Shown piece after piece: positions 17,515 through 26,582 of a stretch of DNA of 64,000 nt (its first letter is position 1; each line of letters opens with the position of its first letter). Made by a program: the position numbers and the translations under genes. The stretch is from NCBI GenBank assembly GCA_965202745.1, contig CBDBCB010000021.1, positions 372,001 to 436,000 on the forward strand, in the 5' to 3' direction. The DNA is from JACKII01 sp965202745 (GTDB lineage: Bacteria > Pseudomonadota > Alphaproteobacteria > Bin95). The notes beneath the pieces are model-generated. The model was not told the origin of the DNA and did not search any database. It was given only the letters and a program-made list of their open reading frames with translations.

Positions 17515-19466
17515 CTTAGGTCGGTATTGATAAGGCGGGCTCCCATCAGGCGGGCTCCCGAGAAGTGAGCACCTGCTAGCTTTGAGTTTGACAGGTTTGC
17601 GCCGATCAGCTCCGCCGCTATAAGGGTTGAGCCAATCAAGTCCGCATTTGATAGATCGGCATTTGCCAATCTCGTACCGAGCCGCGTTTCCCTCCCGTGT
17701 GCTTTTGCAAGATTCACTGCCTCCATGTTTGACCCATCAAAGACGGTGCGATCTATGTTTGCATTCTCAAGGATAGCACCTCGAAGATTAGCGCCAACTA
17801 GGTTGGCACGCTGAAGGTCAGCACCAATAAAATCGGCACCTTCTATATTTGAGAGAAAAGCTCGAACATCTGTTAGGGTCGCCTCGACAAAATTGGCACC
17901 TTCAAATACTGCATTCTCCATATTGGCATTATTCAGAAGCGCGCCCTTTAGGATTGCCTTGGATGCGGAGGAGTTTGAAAGGTCCGCCTGTCTCAAGTCC
18001 GCTCCATCCAGGTTTGATTCTGCGAGATTCGCGAACCTCAAGTTGGCACCTTGCAAGTTCGCCTTGGACATCGTTGCGCGAGGTAGAGCCGCGAGTTCGA
18101 GATCAACAGTCTGCAAAGCTGCGCCGGCGAGATTGGCCCCATCTAAGCGTGCTTCAGTCAGAACAGCACCACCCAAGATCGCCTGGAACATATCCGCCTT
18201 GCGCATGTCTGCCCGGTCGAAGCGGGCGTAGCGGAGGTCACGACCCCGGAGGACCAATGTCCGGTCTACCTTTGCTAGCTCGTCATCGGTGAACCTCACC
18301 AAATCCAGATCATCGACCAGCACCAAATTGCGGGAGAAGAGGCTGGTGACCTTGCTGCTGGCTTGATCCGGCTCGCCTTCGAACAGGATGGCCGTTGGCC
18401 ACCAAACGGCATTCGGCTCGCTCTGCACCGGCACCTCGCGTTCGCGAGGGCGCTTGCTGCTCCACATAACGCGGTTGAGCAGGGATAGGGTCAGGGGAGG
18501 CGCATCTTCCTCCGCCTTCAGCGCCGCAAATGTAGGCGGATTGAACCACCACGTTTCCGTGACCTTCTCTTTGCCCCTTTGCTCGACCAAAGGATGATTC
18601 AACAGCTAGCGCTCGATCTCCTCTGCCGGGATAGTGGCGACCAGTAGGGAGAAGCCGATCACGACCACACTGCCCGCGGCAACCAGCAGTGCGCCGATCA
18701 AGCTGCCGATCAGCCTGAACCATTCCTGCTGGAACACCACATGCCCGGCCATCGTGTTGCGCAGTCAGCCTCTATAGCGCCCGGCGTCATAGGCCTTGCC
18801 TGCGCTCTCGTGGTGGTGGTAGTAGGGACGGAAGAGGGCAATGGGCCGCTCCCAGAACACCGCCCGGATGGAGCCGCCCAGATGACCGCTCTTACCTGAA
18901 ACTGCCGGCCAGATCAGCAGCACGTCCGCGACCAGGAACAGCCGGTGCATCCAGGTGGTGATCACGTCATGATAGGGCAGAAATCTGATCTGAAAGGCCA
19001 GGAACAGCACCAGGGGGGCCGCCACCATGGTCAGCCAGGCCGCCAGCCAGATGAAAGCGCGAACCAGCGCCGCCTGTTTGCCTCCCACCAAAAGCTGGGT
19101 GATCAGGAAGCTATCCGCGCGCAGCCGCAGGTCGGCTTCGGTCCCCGGCGTGACCGGCGGGTAGACCAGCGCCTCATCGAATGCCCGTACCTTGCTCGAC
19201 AGCAGATAGAGCTGCACCAGCATGTAGAAGTGATAGATAAGCAGGAGGCCGGGCACGATGCGGTAGAAGTCCAGCAACGGCAGGCCGGTGTTCAGGACAG
19301 GCAGGATCAGAGGCGCTTCCAGCAGCATCTGTCGGTGCGTCGTGCCGCCGACGGCGATGGCCAGGTACGTGCCGAACAACAGAAACGCAATCCACAGGTT
19401 GCGCACGCGGGCGCTGGCCTGATTGGCATTCTGCAGCAGCTGTTCGACGCGGTCGCTCATCACCAA
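17515..19466 (-). pseudogene. 5' part of pentapeptide-repeat membrane protein gene, with in-frame TGA and TAG
   Basis: One reading frame from 19466 down to the IS481. The first 233 codons encode a membrane domain with several hydrophobic segments (LWIAFLLFGTYLAIAVGG, VPGLLLIYHFYMLVQLYLL, WLTMVAAPLVLFLAFQI). A TGA at 18765-18767 is followed in frame by MAGHVVFQQEWFRLIGSLIG, another membrane hairpin. A TAG at 18606-18608 is followed in frame by NHPLVEQRGK and a soluble stretch, then about 30 pentapeptide repeats (ANLAGAAL, ANLQGANL, ADLSNADL). With the 3' part the original product was roughly 900 residues. Confidence 0.8.
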
Positions 19467-19586
19467 CCCTTAACGGTGTGGGGTCAGTGTTGCCTGTGAG
19501 GTAGCGCATAGCAAGGGGGCGTGCACCAGCCTCTCGTCCCTAGACACACCGCTTCGCGGCGCTCGGGATGAAGGGAGAGTATTGGG

Positions 19587-20309
19587 TCACGCCCCGCCCT
19601 TGCTCTTCCGGCTGAACACCATTTTGTAGCCCGCCAGTTCCTCGCGTGGGCCAGCCCAGGCGTAGGCGAGCAGGGCCGGCTCCTGGTCGGAGACAGTGAT
19701 GCGGTGCATATGGCCCGGCGGATTGAATATCAGAGAACCGGGTGCATAAACGCCCTGGTGGTTCTCCGACACCGCGCCTGAGAGGCAGATATAACTCTCC
19801 GTAATGCCCTTGTGCGCATGGGCCGGGTAGGTGGAGCCGGGCGCGAACAGCACCACGCCCAGGATGACGGTGTCGGTCACCACCGGCCCGCTCGGCCCAG
19901 CGAACTCCGCATAGGCGTAGCGGCGCTCCAGCCCGCGAGGTACGCGCTCATAGCCGTATTGCCAGCTTAGCCCATCCTGCACTGCCTGGATGGCGCGGAT
20001 GACGGATGCGGACTTCTCCTGCTTGCCCTCGTCCAACGCCCGGCGCAGGTGCGCCGTCACCGGCTTCTGTGCAGGCAGCAGCGCCCGGTAGGCGGGATTG
20101 GCGGCGATTACCTGGCGGATGGCGGTGCGGACCGCGCGCTGGTGCGCACGGATCAGCGGGCTGCCGCCTGCCGACATGTCCCGGTAAAGCTCGTAATATT
20201 CCCGGAGCAGATAGTGCCAATCCGGCAAGTCGCTCAGGGAGAGGCCGGGAGCGGAGCCTGGGTCAACCTCCGATGAGCCCGCAGGCTGGCCGGCGGTCAC
20301 GGCGCTCAA
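19587..20309 (-). CDS. Cupin-type DMSP lyase (DddL-like)
   Basis: A 240-residue protein that looks like the cupin DMSP lyases, which cleave dimethylsulfoniopropionate to acrylate and dimethyl sulfide. The metal-binding and catalytic residues of that family can be placed: HAHKGITESYICLSG gives the two histidines, the glutamate and the tyrosine, and FNPPGHMHRI the third histidine. The helical N-terminal half (WHYLLREYYELYRDMSAG) is also typical, and the length matches DddL (about 230 residues). It overlaps the CoA transferase upstream by four bases, so the two are translationally coupled. Activity is inferred from motif and family, not proven. Confidence 0.72.
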   Translation of the reverse strand: MSAVTAGQPAGSSEVDPGSAPGLSLSDLPDWHYLLREYYELYRDMSAGGSPLIRAHQRAVRTAIRQVIAANPAYRALLPAQKPVTAHLRRALDEGKQEKSASVIRAIQAVQDGLSWQYGYERVPRGLERRYAYAEFAGPSGPVVTDTVILGVVLFAPGSTYPAHAHKGITESYICLSGAVSENHQGVYAPGSLIFNPPGHMHRITVSDQEPALLAYAWAGPREELAGYKMVFSRKSKGGA

Positions 20310-21517
20310 ATAACCCCCGCCTCTTTCAGCGCTGCTAGTTCTTCCTCGCTCTTGCCGAGCAGGCCGGCATAGATATCCGCCGTGTGCGAGCCGATCTCGG
20401 GCCCGGCGTGGGTGATGCGGCCGGGGGTGCCTACCAGACGGGGCGAGATGCCGGGCATGGTGACCTCACCCAGTTCCGCGTCCGGCACGTCGGCGATGTT
20501 CTGGCGGGCCTCATAGTGCGGGTCGCTGGCGATATCCTCTGCCCGGTAGATGCCGCCGAAGGGCACGTTCATGCCGACCAGCAACGGCTCGATCTCGTCG
20601 AAGTTCAGGGTCGCGACCCAGTCTTCGCACATCTGCTCCATCTCATCGGCACGCTTGTTGCGCTCCGCAGCGGTCTTGTAGCGCGGGTCCTCGACCAGTT
20701 CCGGCTGGCCCATCGCCTTGGCAAGGCGCGGCCAGACGCCATCACCGCCCGCTGCGATCTGCACATAGCGACCATCCCTGGTCAGGAAGGTGCCGGCGGG
20801 CGTGAAGGTCGGGTTGCGGTTGCTGATCCGCTCGCGGTTGGTGCCGTGGCGGGCGTAGTCGACCATCATGTCGGCGGTGATGCGGAACGGCGCTTCATAG
20901 AGCCCCTGGTCGATCAGCTGGCCCTCGCCATTGCCGCCGTTCGCGTCGCGGTGATAGAGGGCGAACATAGTCGCCAGCGCCGCAAATGTGCCGGTGTTGT
21001 AGTCCGCCGTCGCGAAGGCCGGACGTACGGGAATGCGGTCCGGAAAGCCCGTCGGGTACATGTAGCCCGAAAAACCCAGCGCGATGCGGTCATAGCCGGA
21101 GCGCTTGGAGTACGGCCCGACCTGCCCATAGCCGGAGACGCGGGTCATGATCAGCTTCGGGTTGAGCGCGTGCACCACGTCCCAGCCGAGGCCCCATTTC
21201 TCCAGCGTGCCTGGGGTGAAGTTCTCGACCAGCACGTCGGCGGTGGCGATCAGTTCCTTCAGGATTGCCTGCCCTTCCGGCACGCGCAAGTTCAGGGTGA
21301 CGGACTTCTTGTTTCGCCCTTCCACCAGCCAGTTGCCGGAGCGGTTGGCCTTGCCGTCCACCGGCGAGCCGCGGAGTGCGTCGCCCCTGCCCGGCTGCTC
21401 CACCTTGATTACCTCCGCCCCGAAATCGCCCAGCATGGTGGCGCAGAAGGGTCCAGCGATCAGCGTGCCGATGTCGATGACACGGATGCCGGAAAGGGGG
21501 AGGTTTTCTTCGGTCAT
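20306..21517 (-). CDS. Class III (CaiB/BaiF) CoA transferase
   Basis: A 403-residue family III CoA transferase. The N-terminal signature GIRVIDIGTLIAGPFCATMLGDFGAEVIKVE, in part, and VENFTPGTLEKWGLGWD are diagnostic, and the catalytic aspartate is expected in the FATADYNTG region. Such enzymes move CoA between carboxylic acids, so here it could activate acrylate, 3-hydroxypropionate or another acid from the adjacent DMSP lyase; that is inference from linkage. The fused double-domain DddD would be about twice this size, so it is not DddD. Confidence 0.88.
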   Translation of the reverse strand: MTEENLPLSGIRVIDIGTLIAGPFCATMLGDFGAEVIKVEQPGRGDALRGSPVDGKANRSGNWLVEGRNKKSVTLNLRVPEGQAILKELIATADVLVENFTPGTLEKWGLGWDVVHALNPKLIMTRVSGYGQVGPYSKRSGYDRIALGFSGYMYPTGFPDRIPVRPAFATADYNTGTFAALATMFALYHRDANGGNGEGQLIDQGLYEAPFRITADMMVDYARHGTNRERISNRNPTFTPAGTFLTRDGRYVQIAAGGDGVWPRLAKAMGQPELVEDPRYKTAAERNKRADEMEQMCEDWVATLNFDEIEPLLVGMNVPFGGIYRAEDIASDPHYEARQNIADVPDAELGEVTMPGISPRLVGTPGRITHAGPEIGSHTADIYAGLLGKSEEELAALKEAGVI

Positions 21518-21558
21518 GGTCGTTTCCTGTGGGGACGGTAGTTGCGGCCATTCTCTCT

Positions 21559-21673
21559 GGCGTCATTGCGGGGCGCAAGCCAAAGGCTTGCAACGAAGCA
21601 ACCCATCAAAACCGGCGATGGGTGTAACCGCCGATGGGTTGCTTCGTCGCCTGCGGCTTCTCGCAATGACGCT
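21559..21673. repeat. REP-like palindromic intergenic repeat
   Basis: A large imperfect hairpin. The outer arms GGCGTCATTGCG and CGCAATGACGCT (11 of 12 pair) enclose inner perfect 14-bp arms CGAAGCAACCCATC and GATGGGTTGCTTCG. The sequence belongs to the class of 'GTCATTGCGAGC...GAAGCAA' intergenic palindromes seen in many bacteria. It separates the CoA transferase from the putative selenoprotein gene and could attenuate transcription or stabilise mRNA ends. Confidence 0.75.
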
Positions 21674-21695
21674 GGAGGGTGGAACAGGGAAGCCC

Positions 21696-22661
21696 TTACT
21701 CCGCAGCCACGGCCTTGCCGCTGCCGTCCGCCTCGCGGCGTTCCTTGGCGACACGCTTGACCTCGTCGAACTCCGCACGGCGGCGGGCGATCTCCTCAGC
21801 CGGTATGCGGTCGACGTTCTGGTAGTCGAGCTTCCAGTCCGCGTCATCGTTCCAGTGCTGCGGATTTTGCAGCGTGATCCGCGCGTGGGTGGCGCTCTCC
21901 AGCAGATCCAGGGCCAAAGCCAGCGTCTGACGTTGGGATTCCGGCTCATGCGGCTTACCCGCGGCATTGCCCAGCGGGAAATCCGAGAACAGGAACCGCG
22001 GCACACCCGCATGCTCCACAATGTCCTTGGCGCAGCCCATGACGACGGTGGGGATGCCGTTCGCTTCCAGATAGCGTGCAGTCAGACTCACGGTCTGATG
22101 ACACACCGGTCAAGCAGCGACGATAACAGCAGCCTCAACCCCATCCTTGCGCAGTTCGGCCAGCACTTCCGGGCAGTCCTGCTCGACCGTGGTGATCTGG
22201 CTGCGGTTGGTGGGGGTGCCGATGAAGCGTTCCGACAGCTCGCCGATCCGGCCTTCCGCGGCAGCGGCCTTCAGGGCCTTCAGCGGGAAGTAGCTGTTCA
22301 CGTCAGCGGCGGTCGTGTGCTTGCGGTCGATACCGATATGGCTGACGCGCACGTCCGGCTCGCCCTCAATCGAGTCTGTATAGACCCGGTAGAACTTGGC
22401 AGCGGCGTTGTACGGAGCGCCCGGCCCCTGGTCGCCCTTGTCCGGCTGGTAGGGCGCGGCTGTAACCACGAGCCCGACCTTGGTCTCGGAAAGCGGCTTG
22501 TAGAGTTTGATAAAGGGAACGTCCCGGTATTGCACCCATCGGTAGGTATTGCCGTAGCCGAGCGTGAGGTAATAATCCCGCAATCGCTGCATGTACGGCA
22601 CGGGCGCATCATGCATGGGCGCAAAGCCCATGGCGGTGTCGATTTCCGACTGATCGCTCAT
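21696..22661 (-). CDS. GrdB-family (glycine/betaine/sarcosine reductase B-like) protein, probable selenoprotein with UGA at codon 184
   Basis: Two adjacent same-frame ORFs join across a TGA at 22110-22112 to give one 321-codon protein. Upstream it reads DGVEAAVIVAA and downstream PVCHQTVSLTARYLEANG, so the TGA occupies the first position of a UxxC motif. In related proteobacterial proteins that position is, as I recall the family, Cys or Sec. Other family marks are RVSHIGIDRKHT, VVMGCAKDIVEHAGVPR and FSDFPLGNAAGKP. ATG 22661 has a GAAAGG at good spacing. A hairpin 17 nt after the UGA fits a bacterial SECIS. The alternative is a nonsense mutation of a Cys codon, which this decaying genome makes possible. 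No Sec machinery is in the window. Confidence 0.72.
22082..22098 (-). promoter_or_regulatory. Candidate bacterial SECIS hairpin after UGA
   Basis: Minus-strand TCAGAC-CGTGA-GTCTGA: six perfect base pairs with a five-base loop that has G as its second base. The loop starts 17 nt after the TGA. This fits the general bacterial SECIS pattern as I remember it (short stem, small loop with an early G, loop about 16-37 nt from UGA). The same bases encode the conserved QTVSL, so part of the pairing may be coincidental. Confidence 0.5.
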
Positions 22662-22839
22662 GTTAGTGCCTTTCGTCGTTTCGAGCCTGTCCATAGGGCA
22701 AGCTTGGAACCTACATTACGGTTTTGAGCGCGGTTTTAAAGGCTTTTTGCACTACTGGCACCTTGCGCCGCGCACAAACCAAGACAAGCATCAACGCCTA
22801 TGTAAGATTATCCGGCCTTAACAAGCACGGACACTAACA

Positions 22840-23822
22840 ATGCAACAAATGCGCCAATGGTGGACGGTACCGGGCCCGCATGGCGGTGTTCCGCAATTAC
22901 GCACTGTGCCGGTACCGGAACCCGGACCGGGCCAAGTGTTGGTAAAGGTGGCAGCCGCCGGGACCAGCCGCGGTGCTTTGATCACTGGAGCATCGTTACG
23001 AACGGACAACCCCAACGCCAAACCAAGCCCGGCTGGCAATGAGTTCGCGGGGCTGATCGCAGCCATTGGCAGTGGCGTCACAGATTGGGCGATTGGCGAT
23101 CGGGTCATGGGCCGGGGAAGTGGGGGTCAGGCGGACTACACCCTCTCCGACGCAGCGGCCCTGATGCCGGTTCCTGTCCACCTTTCCGATGTAGAAGCCG
23201 CAGGCATCCCCAACGTTTTCGTGACCGCCCACAATGCAATGCTGACCGCCGCGCGCCTTCGCGGCAGCGATACCGTGCTGATTACGGCGGGTTCCTCCGG
23301 CGTTGGGACTGCCGCTATCCAAATTGCACGCCATCTGGGTTGCCCCACGATCCTGGCCAGCACCCGCTCGTCCAGCAAGGCCGAGGCATTAATGGCCCTT
23401 GGTGCGACGGGTGTGATCGATACGACGAATGACGATTGGCCAGCGGATTTGACCAACCGTCACGGAACTGCCGACGTCGTGATCGACCAGGTTGGTGGTG
23501 GCCTGTTTGCGGGCATTCTGCAGGTCATGTCGCTTACTGGCCGCTATGTCAGTGTGGGCCGAACGACGGCGCTAAGGCGGAAATCGACTTGGATTTGGTG
23601 GCTTGTCAACGCCTGAAACTGATCGGCGTAACCTTCCGCACGCGCACGCCAGCCGAAACGCTTGAATGCGGCAAGGCATTTGTCAGCGACCTACTACCGG
23701 CCTTTACATCAGGCGGCCTGAAACCGGTGTTGGACCGCAGTTTTCCGCTGGAGGACCTGCCGGCAGCCAACGAGTACATGACCAGCAACTGGCAGTTCGG
23801 CAAAATCATACTGACCACCTGA
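22840..23822 (+). pseudogene. Quinone-oxidoreductase-like MDR protein, frameshifted
   Basis: A zinc-less medium-chain reductase. The N-terminal GroES-like domain (PEPGPGQVLVKVAAAGTSRG) and the nucleotide-binding region (DTVLITAGSSGVGTAAIQIAR, in part) are open to about 23560. The rest (KAEIDLDLVACQRLKLIGVTF, then LEDLPAANEYMTS and FGKIILTT) is in another frame. The join falls in GGGCCGAACGACGGCGC, where VGRT should run into NGAKAE. Without the shift the product would be about 327 residues, full length for the family. Confidence 0.78.
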
Positions 23823-23857
23823 AACCGGTAACCAACCAAAACCGGAAGGAGTGCCCC

Positions 23858-24525
23858 ATGCCCTCTGCAACCACCGGCACAATAGACGAGCAGATTGCCC
23901 ATCCGGGCCTTAATGTTACGCCGCTAACGGGCTCGATTGGCGCGGCAATTACCGGTGTGTGCCTGGCAGAAATCAGCGGCGAGCAATTCGCTGCTATCCA
24001 GGAGGCCTTCTATTCCCATTGCATGTTGGTATTCCAGGATCAGTTCCTAAGCGTCGACGAGCACGTTGCCTTTGCCGCGCGCTGGGGCGAGTTCGAGGTC
24101 AACGCCATGAGCCCCTATCTCGACGCATACCTCATGGTTCTGCACCTGTCGAACCGGGGTAAGGACAAGGCGGTCACCGAGAATTGGCACTATGATTCGA
24201 CGTTCAAGGCCAATCCGCCCGCCCTCACCACTCTGTCGGCCCGCGAAATTTCGACCGGTGGCGACACCATGTGGTGCAATCAATATCTGGCCTACGAGAG
24301 CCTATCCCCGGGAATGCAAGCCATGCTGACCGGCGTGCGGCAGACTTTACCGGGGCCCGGCTCGCCAAACTTTATGGCCTCGACAAGGTACCGTGCAATC
24401 TGCACCCCATCGTGCGCACCCACCCTGTAACCGGTCGGAAGGCGTTGTTTATCGGCAAGCCGGGCGATACTGTCCCCCGCTTTGAAAACATGAGCTGGGC
24501 GGACAGTGAACCCCTATTGCGCTAC
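23858..24525 (+). pseudogene. TauD/TfdA-family Fe(II)/2-oxoglutarate dioxygenase, frameshifted and truncated by IS256
   Basis: Begins MPSATTGTIDEQIAHPGLNV with the TauD start PLTGSIGAAITGVCLAE; WHYDSTFKANPPALT carries the HxD iron-binding pair. A frameshift near 24345-24360 moves the rest (TGARLAKLYGLDK, HPIVRTHPVTGRKALFI) to another frame. The sequence ends at the IS256 boundary before the expected final HxR region, so the distal histidine is missing. Substrate unknown. The preceding GGAAGGAG gives a good ribosome-binding site, so the gene was once functional. Confidence 0.8.
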
Positions 24526-24784
24526 GAGCTATGGCCGAAAGTTGGTGACGGCTTGATCAGGCGGCGTTTTGCATTTGTTTGATCCCGTCGATGAATGCAA
24601 TGGGATGGGTGGTTCTGATGTGTTTCCACTGTTCTGCCGGGAAATCATAGAAGGCCAGCAGCACGTCACGGTCTTTGATCCATTTGGCTACCGCTTGTTC
24701 GTCTTTCACGCCGTAGGTCTCGATGAAGAAATCGCAGGCCGCCATGGCTTCGGCCTTCGTCTCTGCCTGCCAGATGTCGTGCAT
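24526..24784 (-). mobile_element. Inverted 3' fragment of an IS256 element
   Basis: The outer end GAGCTATGGCCGAAAGTTGGTGAC equals the right terminus of the full copy (key block AAAGTTGGTGAC). The fragment encodes, on the minus strand, HDIWQAETKAEAM to WKHIRTTHPI and then AFIDGIKQMQNAA. About 160 nt that encode ESAFATV to MPGIIQGI in the full copy are deleted. It lies head-to-head with the intact element, which seems to have inserted into an older copy. Confidence 0.82.
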
Positions 24785-26157
24785 GAGAAACAGCTGACAG
24801 TTGGTGATTGCTCTGATGGGCGGCATATCATGGCGTTGTTCCCGCGCCGCAATTCTCGCTGAGAAAAGGCTATGCCCCATGACGAGAGATACCATCACCG
24901 CGTTGCCCCATCCCAAGGGATTTTCCGCCGATCCGCTGACGGATTTGATCCGTTCCGGGGCGCGGCAGTTGATCGAGCAAGCGCTTGAAGCTGAGTGGAG
25001 CGCATGGCTTGCGCCATTTTCCAATGAGACGACGCCCGAGGGGCCCGCGCGGGTCGTTCGTCACGCTCACCTGCCAGAACGAGAGGGAATGACCGGGATT
25101 GGCCCAGTGCCCGTGAAAGGGCCACGCGGGCGGGATCGTGATCGGCAGGCTGAGAAGGGTCGGTTCTCTTCTTCGATCCTGCCACCGTATCTGCGCAAGG
25201 CGAAGTCCGTCGAGGACTTGCTGCCCTGGCTTTCCCTCAACGGCATTTCCACGGGCGATTTTCAGGCGGCCTTGGCCGCGCTGCTCGGGCCGAACGCGGC
25301 GGGCCTGTCGTCCCCCACCATCTCGCGGCTGAAGTCCGATTGGTGGGAGGAGTACGACCGCTGGCAGAAGCGCGATCTCAGCGCCCGGCGCATCGTCTAT
25401 GTCTGGGCGGATGGCGTCTATTTCCAGCCAAGGATGGAAGAAAAGCAATGTGTTCTGGTGCTGCTCGGCGCGGATGAATGGGGCCGAAAGGAGATACTGG
25501 GGCTGATCGACGGCTATCGCGAAAGGACCCAAAGCTGGCGCGCGCTCCTGCTCGACCTCAAGTGGCGCGGCCTCAATCACGCGCCCGATCTCGCGGTAGG
25601 CGACGGTGCACTGGGCTTCTGGGCCGCCCTTCGCGCGGTCTTCGGCGCGACCGCAGAACAGCGCTGCTGGTTCCATAAAACCGGCAATGGGCTGAAGGCA
25701 ATGCCCCAATCGGTGCAAGCGAAAGCCAAAGGCCCCCTGCACGACATCTGGCAGGTAGAGACGAAGGCCGAAGCCATGGCAGCCTGCGATTTCTTCATCG
25801 AGACCTACGGCGTGAAAGACGAACAAGCGGTAGCCAAATGGATCAAAGACCGTGACGTGCTGCTGGCCTTCTATGATTTCCCGGCAGAACAGTGGAAACA
25901 CATCAGAACCACCCATCCCATCGAAAGCGCCTTCGCGACGGTGTGTCACCGGACAGGTAAAACCAAAGGCTGTCTGAGCCGAAAGACCGCCCTCGCCATG
26001 GCGGTCAGGCTCCTGATGTCAGCGCAGGGCAAATGGCGAAAGCGCGACGGCGCAAATCGCATGCCTGGGATAATCCAGGGCATTGCATTCATCGACGGGA
26101 TCAAACAAATGCAAAACGCCGCCTGATCAAGCCGTCACCAACTTTCGGCCATAACTC
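24785..26157 (+). mobile_element. IS256-family insertion sequence, full copy
   Basis: About 1.37 kb between GAGAAACAGCTGACAGTTGG on the left and CAACTTTCGGCCATAACTC on the right. These form imperfect terminal inverted repeats sharing AGTTGGTGA. It carries one intact transposase. The second copy at 52141 starts with exactly the same bases, which fixes the left end. No clear 8-bp target duplication is seen, consistent with the left neighbour being an older fragment of the same IS. Confidence 0.85.
24879..26126 (+). CDS. IS256 (Mutator-type) transposase
   Basis: A 415-residue transposase of the IS256/MULE family, which catalyses cut or copy-out transposition. It starts MTRDTITALPHPKGF and contains the catalytic blocks VYVWADGVYFQ (first Asp), LAVGDGALGFW (second Asp) and the C-terminal THPIESAFATVCHRT region (Glu), so the DDE triad looks complete. 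The ORF is intact from ATG 24879 to the right terminal repeat, and this is the only IS256 gene in the window that appears functional. Confidence 0.92.
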   Translation: MTRDTITALPHPKGFSADPLTDLIRSGARQLIEQALEAEWSAWLAPFSNETTPEGPARVVRHAHLPEREGMTGIGPVPVKGPRGRDRDRQAEKGRFSSSILPPYLRKAKSVEDLLPWLSLNGISTGDFQAALAALLGPNAAGLSSPTISRLKSDWWEEYDRWQKRDLSARRIVYVWADGVYFQPRMEEKQCVLVLLGADEWGRKEILGLIDGYRERTQSWRALLLDLKWRGLNHAPDLAVGDGALGFWAALRAVFGATAEQRCWFHKTGNGLKAMPQSVQAKAKGPLHDIWQVETKAEAMAACDFFIETYGVKDEQAVAKWIKDRDVLLAFYDFPAEQWKHIRTTHPIESAFATVCHRTGKTKGCLSRKTALAMAVRLLMSAQGKWRKRDGANRMPGIIQGIAFIDGIKQMQNAA

Positions 26158-26582
26158 CAATTCCGCCATTCTCGCCCGGTAAATTTCGGCCTGTGTTTAC
26201 GACTGGCAGCTTGAACCTTGGTGAGAAACTCGTGACGCCGTTCCGGCCGATCATCAAAGCGCTGGGCGATGTGCGGGAATTAGAAAAACTAAAGATTTTG
26301 CAATCAAAAATAGTAATCTTCCAGCGTCAAGTAGGACTGATAGCCGACCAAGTGCTGACGCTGGCCGGCAAAATTGGTGAGGTTGGCCAGTTGATCTGGC
26401 TGGCTCTCGGCTATGTATTCTGGGCTATCGGACGGCTAAAGCAGGAATTTGTGCTGTTGGCTGGTGGTGCGTAGAGACGCGCACAGAGTCTGTTGCGCGA
26501 ACAAATTCCGTGACCTCAGCCTCGGGCTTGCGTAATTTCCGGCCCAATCGAACGCACAACTCCATTCTTTGAGGATCTCTCC
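26158..26582. other. Intergenic stretch with degraded coding remnants
   Basis: No intact gene is supported. On the minus strand, two short protein-like pieces in different frames can be read: one ending YLTLEDYYF followed by a stop, and one with RFDDRPERRHEFLTKVQ running into the IS end. A 93-codon plus-strand frame overlaps them and has no recognisable features. The region probably holds the remains of a gene broken by the IS256 insertion. I cannot name it. Confidence 0.35.

Noticed and set aside
18765..18767. TGA in the pentapeptide gene as selenocysteine
   Set aside because: No cysteine is nearby, there is no redox motif, and a second stop (TAG) follows in the same gene.
20306..21517. CoA transferase as DddD
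   Set aside because: DddD is about twice as long with two CoA-transferase domains; this protein has only one.
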